Under the pieces are notes generated by a model. The model was not told where the DNA came from. It saw only the letters and a list, made by a program, of their open reading frames with translations, and ran no database searches. 64,000 nucleotides of DNA from Diphasiastrum complanatum (taxonomy: Eukaryota; Streptophyta; Lycopodiopsida; Lycopodiales; Lycopodiaceae). Positions 56,331-64,000 of this stretch are shown piece after piece (within the stretch, counting starts at the first letter, position 1; every line of letters starts with the position of its first letter). The position numbers and the translations under genes are program-made. The stretch spans positions 22,470,160-22,534,159 of the forward strand of contig CM055102.1 of NCBI GenBank assembly GCA_029204225.1, given 5' to 3'.

Positions 56331-58690
56331 TGGATGCAAGTACGAGCACCAGCGCAACCATTAACTGGAAGATACAAGCATCTATCTATCTGTCTTGCTT
56401 CAATTCAGTCTCTACTGGATCGTTGCAGGATTGGTAAACTGAAAGTGGACCCCTCTATTGTGTTGTCAGAGATTAGCATCGAGTTCGTTCACTCTATCCA
56501 TACGGTGGCTGACTCTAATTTCTAGGTTTCATTGTGAAACACTAATTTTCCAGTGAATGAAGCTGTATTTTCTAAAGCTCTTGGTTTGCCAACTGATGGG
56601 GTAGCCAATGTTATGATCAATGATGTTATTGATGAGTCGACCTATTTTTTGTCAAACTCCTACGTACTTAGCAAGGGGTATAAGATCACCATGGTGAAGG
56701 ATGCGCAGACAAAGTTTTTCTACAAGTATGCCAACTAGGTGCTCTTCATTACCGATGCTGATGCAACAATTTTAATACAAAATTTTGGTTATCTTATTGA
56801 TGCTCTAGCTGGTCAGCCGGTTTGCTTTGGTTCTATCACTTACAAAGCATTTTTGCGATGGATCAAGCATAAGAAGTTTTTTGCGGTGGGAGCACGTGTC
56901 TCGCGGTTGTGCGACTATTTTGGCATTCTTACTCTGACAGACAGGGAGTGTTGGCAGGAAGGATGTTAGCACCAACAACGATTGATCCGTCAAGCCTCCT
57001 GCAAGGCACTCGACAAGACCAACCAGTAGCTTCTTCTGCCATGGAGGTTGATGCAGGAGCAGAGAAGGAAGCTATTGATGTAGGAGAAGATGTTGTTGCA
57101 AAAGCTTCTACAGCAGACGAAACTTTAGTTGTCGTCCTCATTTTTGCTAGGATTTCACCCAAGCAGAAGGACTCTGCATCTACGGATGACGAAGAAACTG
57201 TCTTCGACAAAGGAAAAGGAGTAGAGGAGGAAGCTGTTGACGTAGAGGAGGACAAAGAGAAAAATAAAGACAATCTTTATGATGCAGCTATTCCAACAAA
57301 TAGACGAAATGGCCATAAAGATGTTGTCTGAGCAAAATTCATCTCTGGAAGCAGATAATAAACTTTTAAATAGCCAAAATCACTCACTGGGATGACTGCT
57401 TCAGAAGTTGAATGAAGAAGCCCAATCATTAGGCGCTCCAAGCCAAATCTGCAGATTTGCAAAAAAAATTGATTCGTTGACAGCCAAACTACATAAGGTC
57501 ATGACAGAAAAGGCCTCTCTACAAAGCAAACTTCACGATGAAGGCTTAAGACAACTAAAAGCCAAAAATACCCTGCAACTATGTAGTAGCTCTGGTTCAA
57601 TCCAGGTAGATTCGTCGAAGCTACAATCTCTTCAAGATCAAATGCTGGAGAATTTTTGAGTTGAATTTTTTATTCCTCTCAAAAACGACAAAGCACTTGT
57701 CGAGGAGGAACTTGCGGAGCTGAAGGAATTATCAGCTGAAACAATCTGCTCTGAGCCAGATGCGCACAAAGAATATTCGCAGGCTCTAGAGAAGATCGAA
57801 GAATTGACTAAGCAGTTCCAAGCAATCCGAAATTATACAGGGGTAGCAGATCACCTGGAGTATATTGAGGCGTGTGTCAAAATTTCTAGTCTACAAAAGG
57901 AAGTACAAGACCTCAAACAGCAGCTCGAAGACCAAAAGCTTGCTGCATATATCCACAGGCAGGACATGGCAAAAGCATAGCCTAAACCAAAGCGACAGAA
58001 GAGAAATTAGTCGAAGGTATGTGCGAAACAATTTCAAGTTTTTTCTGAAAGATTTTGGAAGTGGAGTCCTTGCCATTTCAATGTGGAATTATACTGGCAT
58101 ATGGATTATTTGATGCTACCAGGCATGATAGGCGTGGCATTTGATGGCTGGCAATCGGAGTGGAACAAGGACAAATTTCTTTGGTTATGGGACCAGCTAA
58201 GCATAGAGCTGAAAGGATGTCTATGGTGGGCCATCATCCAAGGAAAGTTCAAAGTTATTCCCTTTGGATCAGTCAGATTGTGCATAGGGTCCACATTTTT
58301 GTATGCGCTGGAGTACATCCGAATCAAGGAGTACATCCGAATCAAGGAGTACCTTTTTTTGCAGCATAACGACTCGAAGCGAAAGTTTTGAAGGAAGCAT
58401 GCATGGTTCAAATTGCAGTCACCAGAAGGCCGAGCAAATATCAAAAAATTTGACGATGCAGGTCTGTTGTTGAATATTAACATGGCATATCCAGAGTTGT
58501 ATAGTATCTACACCGATTGGGAGAGGAACTTTTTCAATTATTTTGCAGAGATAAAACATAATTTGCAAGACAAATTTAAATCCCGCGAATATAGAACATT
58601 TTGTACATATAATTTTTGGCAATTTGGCACATATGCAGCCAAAGTTTTATTTTTGGTTCAAAGTTTATTTGTAAAGTATAAATTTCTTTA
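56331..58690 (+). pseudogene. UPF family copy C, longest copy (unknown protein)
   Basis: Start MDASTSTSATINW at 56331, a frameshift, then KVDPSIVLSEISIEFVHSIH, VNEAVFSKALGLPTDGVANV, YFLSNSYVLSKGYKITMVKD, VLFITDADATILIQNFGYLI, AFLRWIKHKKFFAVGARVSR; a frameshift at about 56940; SAMEVDAGAEKEAIDVGEDV and an acidic linker (VEEEAVDVEEDKEKNKD); another shift near 57280; a coiled coil (EQNSSLEADNKLLNSQN, VEEELAELKELSAETI, KISSLQKEVQDLKQQLED), then basic PKPKRQKRN. The same frame runs on, with stops at 57978, 58009 and 58389, through MIGVAFDGWQSEWNKDKF and DAGLLLNINMAYPELYSIYT to 58690. An 18-bp unit (GAGTACATCCGAATCAAG) is tandemly duplicated at about 58312. Function unknown; stops are mostly C to T changes. 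Confidence 0.65.
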
Positions 58691-60084
<1,394 letters not shown>

Positions 60085-60345
60085 TAGATTCATCAACATA
60101 GGAGCCTTTGTCTTCCTCCCTGATGGCATCAGACATAAATAACTTTAAGCTCATATATTCATCATTAGATCGAAACTCGCATCTAATCCATCTTGGAAGT
60201 CCTACTAAGAACTAGATGATGAGCATGTGTTCGGCGGATTGTTCTTGTACTTGACCTTTTAAGCGCTTGAAATGCCCAATATAGTCTCGTACATGTTCGT
60301 CTTTTGCCATTATGATATTACTCAATTTGACAAAAGGTCTCTCAA
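60085..60345 (-). pseudogene. Ty3/gypsy gag scrap
   Basis: Minus strand: FVKLSNIIMAKDEHVRDYIG, HFKRLKGQVQEQSAEHMLII, a stop, FLVGLPRWIRCEFRSNDEYM and SLKLFMSDAIREEDKGSY. This is the retrotransposon gag (capsid) domain. The AIREED motif also occurs in gypsy-2 at about 27625. Confidence 0.78.
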
Positions 60346-60518
60346 TCAAACAAATGTGATAAATTGGCAAAAATCTAGCTTGGTATTTTTATGATAGAAG
60401 TTTGTAAGTAAATCTCACATGTGTGGGGGATGTTCCCACATGTGGAGAATTGTAAAGTAAATAAAAATGTTAGATATAGGGGTCTTATATTTTATGTATC
60501 AAGCATCTAGGTGTAGGA

Positions 60519-61173
60519 TGTTGATAGGGTCAAATTTGACAGAGATGGCAATTTATCCATTTCCACTTCTAATGCCACTATTGAACCAAAATAGAGTAGG
60601 AGGCCAAAATCGAGCCAATTAGAGTGTAGACAAGTGTAATGATTTTGTTTGATGAAGTTTAAGAGGTCCAATAGGATTTAGAGGTGGAACCATGAGTGGT
60701 CCAATAGAATTTGAGATATGCTTGGAAATGGTCCAATAGAATTTAGAGGTGAATGGATCAATGGTCCAATAGGATTAAGAGGTGACAAAAGTGTGGTCCA
60801 ATCATGATTGAGCATTGTGCTAGCTCATGCATCTACTTGTATCATTGTACTTCTCATTTGGATCTAGTTGATTTTGGAGATTGAGTGGATTTTGAGTGTT
60901 ATTGATTTCCTAGCTTTCTCTCTCTACCCGAGAGCCATTGATGACTTTCTCTCTCTACCCGAGGAGAGTAGCTTGTTTTTACTTAGATGACTTTTGGAAA
61001 ACTTCCCACACGTGTGAGTGAGAGTTGGAAGTGATTCAATGCATGTAGTACTGTGTTTTTGCCATAGAATCAATGATAGATCTTGAATCTTAATCTAGTC
61101 TTGATCTTGGTGCATCTACACACCTTAGGAGATCACAAGTACATGTGGACAGTCCACACGTATGAATTCAACA
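60519..61173 (+). repeat. copia-7 5' LTR (655 bp) with CCAAT array
   Basis: Starts TGTTGATAGGG and ends ATTCAACA (TGTTGA…TCAACA inverted ends), followed at once by the primer site. Its U3 part carries five GGTCCAAT boxes at 60665, 60698, 60730, 60763 and 60795, i.e. spaced 33, 32, 33 and 32 bp, most followed by AGAATTTAGAGGTG-like sequence. CCAAT boxes bind NF-Y; the regular spacing is about three helical turns. Confidence 0.82.
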
Positions 61174-61184
61174 TGGTATCAGAG
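61174..61184 (+). promoter_or_regulatory. copia-7 primer-binding site
   Basis: TGGTATCAGAG, matching the initiator tRNA-Met primer site, abutting the LTR end. Confidence 0.88.
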
Positions 61185-61939
61185 AATACCTAAGGTTACC
61201 AGGCATTTTGATCCATTTGAGTGAAAACTATTCATCAATCTTGAGCTAGAAATTGTCAAGATCCATTTTCCCAGCTATCTTGTCCAGTTTTGGATCAAAA
61301 GAGATCAATAGGGCATTGATTGGGTTTGACCTGGTACTGTACGGAATCAGGTGCTCAGACATGTGTGAGGAACATCCAATTTCAGTTTGGGAGTTCTCAG
61401 TCATGTTTGATCCAAAAATCTTGCTTGATAGCTTGTTTGGAAGCTATTTTTGTCTAGTTTCTGATGCAATCAGTTTCATTCCATTTAGTTGAGCCAATCA
61501 AAAGTTATAAGCTTTTGAAGAGGGTTAGGTAGGGCACCTAGACCTGGGTGGACACATTTGGTTTGGTCAAGAGATTGCTTGTTTGATCCAAAATCATAGT
61601 TGAATGCTTATCAATCTCATCTATATATGATCTAGGCACTATTTTGAGATCTTAGCCATTTTGTTTCATGCAATATCATTGTATTTGAGTCAAATTTGAT
61701 TTCTTAGTGTATTTCACACGTGCTAAGAGTGTTTGATCCTAACTTTGCCCATACTCCATCATTTGATGTGAAGTAGATCTAGTTTTGGAGAGATTGAGGT
61801 AGCTAGTGAGAATCATCTCACAATTTGTTGCAAGATCTTGCATAAGAGATGGTAGCACACCATTATTGGATCCTATAGTGAGAGAGAAGCAACATTTTTT
61901 GTTCATCACTTCTGTTTATCTCCACTTTACATGACTTCA

Positions 61940-63465
61940 ATGAGTTCATACTTGTTGCAACCAAGTGAGAGATTGTCTACTTCCAACTATTCAATATGGA
62001 AGTTGAGGATGGAGTCCATCTTGATACTCCAAGATGTGATGGACATTGTACTTGGGATTGAGGAGGAGCCTCAAGTCCTTTAAGAAGTACAAAAGTACAA
62101 GACAAGAGCTAGGATGGCTCTCCATTATATCAAGATGAATGTCTCTAATGAGATATTGAGGGAGATTGGTGATTGTTCTACATCCAAGGAAGCTTGGGAT
62201 TGTCTCAAGTCCATCTATGAGGCTAAGAACACCTCTAGGCTGCTCACTCTTAGAAATCAAATCTTCCAAAGTAGTCAAAAGAGTGATGAGAGTGCATCTA
62301 ATTATGTTTTGAGAGTCAAGGATATTCATAGGGAGCTTGCATGTATTGGTGACTCAATCAATCAAAGTGAGCTAGTTCAAATCATTCTCAATGGCTTGAG
62401 AGATGAACATGACAACCTTGTCCAATCCTATGCCATTAAGGAGGAGCTACCAAGTTTTGAGGCCCTTCAAAGTGTGATTATTTCTGAAGAATCAAGACAA
62501 GAGTACAAACTCTTGAGGATAAACAAGCTATCACTCAATCATGATGATGGCAAAGCTCTATTTGCTAAGCACAAAGAGAGGAGTAAGAAGCAACACCATC
62601 ACTTCTCTAATGACAAAGCTAAAGACCAAGATGGTGACTCATGGTATATTGATAGTGGAGCATCTTCACATATGTGTGGCTCCAAGCACTCTTTTTCATG
62701 TATTATGCCTTATGACGGAGTCAAGAAGACCATATACACTGCAAGTAAGCATGAGTGCAATATTGAAGGAGTAGGGATTATTCCCTTGAAGCTTGCATCT
62801 TCCAAAGATCTCTTTCTCAAAAATGTTCTTTTTGTCCCAAATCTTACAAAGAACATCTTAAGTGTTGGCCAACTTTTTGATAGTGGCTTTGATGTCAATT
62901 CCAATATTGACAATTGTGTGATCAAGAAGGATGGTGAGATCCTTGCATATGGATCAAGATTTGAAGGCATCTACAAATTGGATCCAAGTGAGAGTGCAAA
63001 CTCCCTTGATGTCTCTTGTATGTCCAATCTTTCAAAGGAGGATGATCACACAAGATGCACATATCTTCTCTCTTCAAGTATTATGGTGTATGATTGTTCC
63101 CTATTATTCAAAGCATGTGTTGAGAAGCAATTCTCATTGAAGAACAAAGCTTTGAGGAGTATTGGAGCTCTTGAAGGAATAGCATTATATGAAGTTTTAT
63201 TCAAGATGAAGCCTAAGGTTGATCACCTTAGTGAACTTGGTAGTGCTTGCTTTGCACATATTCCCTTGGAAACAAGGAGGAAGGATGATCCAAGCTCATG
63301 GATCATGATTGGATACTCCCTTATCAAGGAGGCCTTTAGTGTCTTTACACTCTCTATTTCAAAAGTGGTTGTGAATAGAGATGTCATATTGCATGAAGAT
63401 TCAACCTTGGAAGTGGCCGGATTCAAGGCTTCTCAAGAAGCATCACAAGTCATCTTCTTTTAAGG
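61940..63465 (+). CDS. copia-7 gag-protease ORF with frame-preserving deletions
   Basis: ATG at 61940 (MSSYLLQPSERLSTSNYSIW), one TAA at about 62081, then a 449-codon open frame. Gag: LHYIKMNVSNEILREIGDCS, AWDCLKSIYEAKNTSRLL, DIHRELACIGDSINQSELVQ. There is no CCHC knuckle; the frame goes straight to protease SWYIDSGASSHMCGSKHSF and NVLFVPNLTKNILSVGQLFD. The HHCC and most of the integrase are gone: FKACVEKQFSLKNKALRS joins IGALEGIALYEVLFKMKPKV, FAHIPLETRRKDDPSSWIMI and KVVVNRDVILHEDSTLEV in frame, ending at 63463. RT is absent before the stop. Probably a non-autonomous derivative that kept gag and protease; sister of copia-3. Confidence 0.8.
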
Positions 63466-63534
63466 TATTCAAGTTGTGATGGGGCTGAGGTGTGAGGAGG
63501 AGTCTCTTCTTCATATGATTTCAAGTAGATCTGC

Positions 63535-64000
63535 ATGGCTGAGTCTTTATGGCTCACCTTACATGGCAAAGAGGGGCATCTTTCATGTTTTATTTACTAC
63601 AACACATTTATATATGCTTCTCTTCCTTGGGTTGATATGCTATCTTGCTTCATTGAATTTTTTGAATCTCAAAGTTCAAGAAGGGCTATACTAGTTTTGT
63701 ATGATGCTTATGATATGGACATGTTTCTTGTCACTATTGACTTAGATATGTTTCCAATACATTTTGAAAGCAATATATTGTATTATCAAAAGTATCCTCT
63801 TGATTCTAGTAAGAACAAGATTGAGCATGTTACTCATGTTTTTGAAAATCATGTTTTCACATGTTTTGAGGCAAATTGTGAACTCCTCTTGAGATTACGT
63901 GAAGCATCCAAAGTGGACACTTACATCCTTGAGAGAGTAATTAGCCTAAAAAATATCAAGATAGTATTTGATATCAAGATTAGATCCATCATGGATATAG
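63535..64000 (+). CDS. Unknown ORF, at least 155 codons, runs off the window
   Basis: An uninterrupted frame from ATG at 63535 to the window end: MAESLWLTLHGKEGHLSCF, WVDMLSCFIEFFESQSSRRA, ILVLYDAYDMDMFLVTIDLD, FENHVFTCFEANCELLLRLR and EASKVDTYILERVISLKNIK. It starts 70 bp after the copia-7 ORF stop, where copia RT would be expected, and shows no RT motif. I do not recognise it. It may be an extra gene carried by the copia-7 derivative or a host gene fragment next to it. The length of open frame in this AT-rich DNA argues for coding. Confidence 0.55.
   Translation, partial: MAESLWLTLHGKEGHLSCFIYYNTFIYASLPWVDMLSCFIEFFESQSSRRAILVLYDAYDMDMFLVTIDLDMFPIHFESNILYYQKYPLDSSKNKIEHVTHVFENHVFTCFEANCELLLRLREASKVDTYILERVISLKNIKIVFDIKIRSIMDI

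Overview
The window is nuclear DNA of a large-genome land plant. It has two recognisable host genes, an OBGL/OBGC2-type organellar Obg GTPase (minus, 10056-11720) and a class I LBD transcription factor (minus, two exons, 43626-42814). Nearly everything else is decayed Ty1/copia and Ty3/gypsy retrotransposons, small DNA transposons, simple repeats and satellite-like arrays. Gene density, long GA/CT and GT runs and TE load suggest a fern, gymnosperm or another large plant genome; the sequence alone does not settle which.

Layout. 0.2-1.7 kb: a hAT-like non-autonomous element with an 8-bp target duplication, carrying a broken AT-hook coding remnant. 1.7-3.4 kb: tandemly rearranged fragments of the OBGL 3' end. 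3.4-9.4 kb: a nearly complete minus-strand copia element with a 5-bp target duplication, interrupted in its integrase by a 219-bp hAT-like MITE. 10-12.1 kb: OBGL and its GA-rich upstream stretch. 13-22 kb: a minus-strand copia element split into two halves that flank a 6.85-kb block; the block begins and ends with the two halves of one unknown gene (here called UPF). Inside it are a copia/gypsy chimera, a 25-bp satellite and a cluster of TTCGCGAA-like motifs. 22-29.5 kb: two gypsy elements in opposite orientation meeting at about 24.4 kb. 30-33 kb: gypsy and copia scraps and a second UPF copy. 33.2-38 kb: a plus-strand copia element whose RNase H runs into an unknown reading frame. 38-42.5 kb: unknown intron-bearing remnant and repeats. 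42.8-43.6 kb: LBD gene. 46-48 kb, 52.3-52.9 kb and 54-55.8 kb: further copia fragments. 56.3-58.7 kb: third and longest UPF copy. 60.1-64 kb: gypsy gag scrap, then a copia derivative with an LTR holding five CCAAT boxes at 32-33 bp spacing, a long frame-preserving deleted gag-pol ORF, and a second unknown ORF running off the window.

How it fits together. The host genes are unrelated islands among TEs. The most unusual material is (i) the UPF family, seen in three diverged copies with the order globular domain, acidic linker, coiled coil; (ii) the reciprocal junctions at 14632/14633 and 21482/21479, where UPF and a copia integrase are split at matching points, as expected if a DNA circle had inserted; and (iii) the phased CCAAT arrays. 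Many premature stops are CAG to TAG or TGG to TGA/TAG changes, consistent with decay of methylated, silenced elements.
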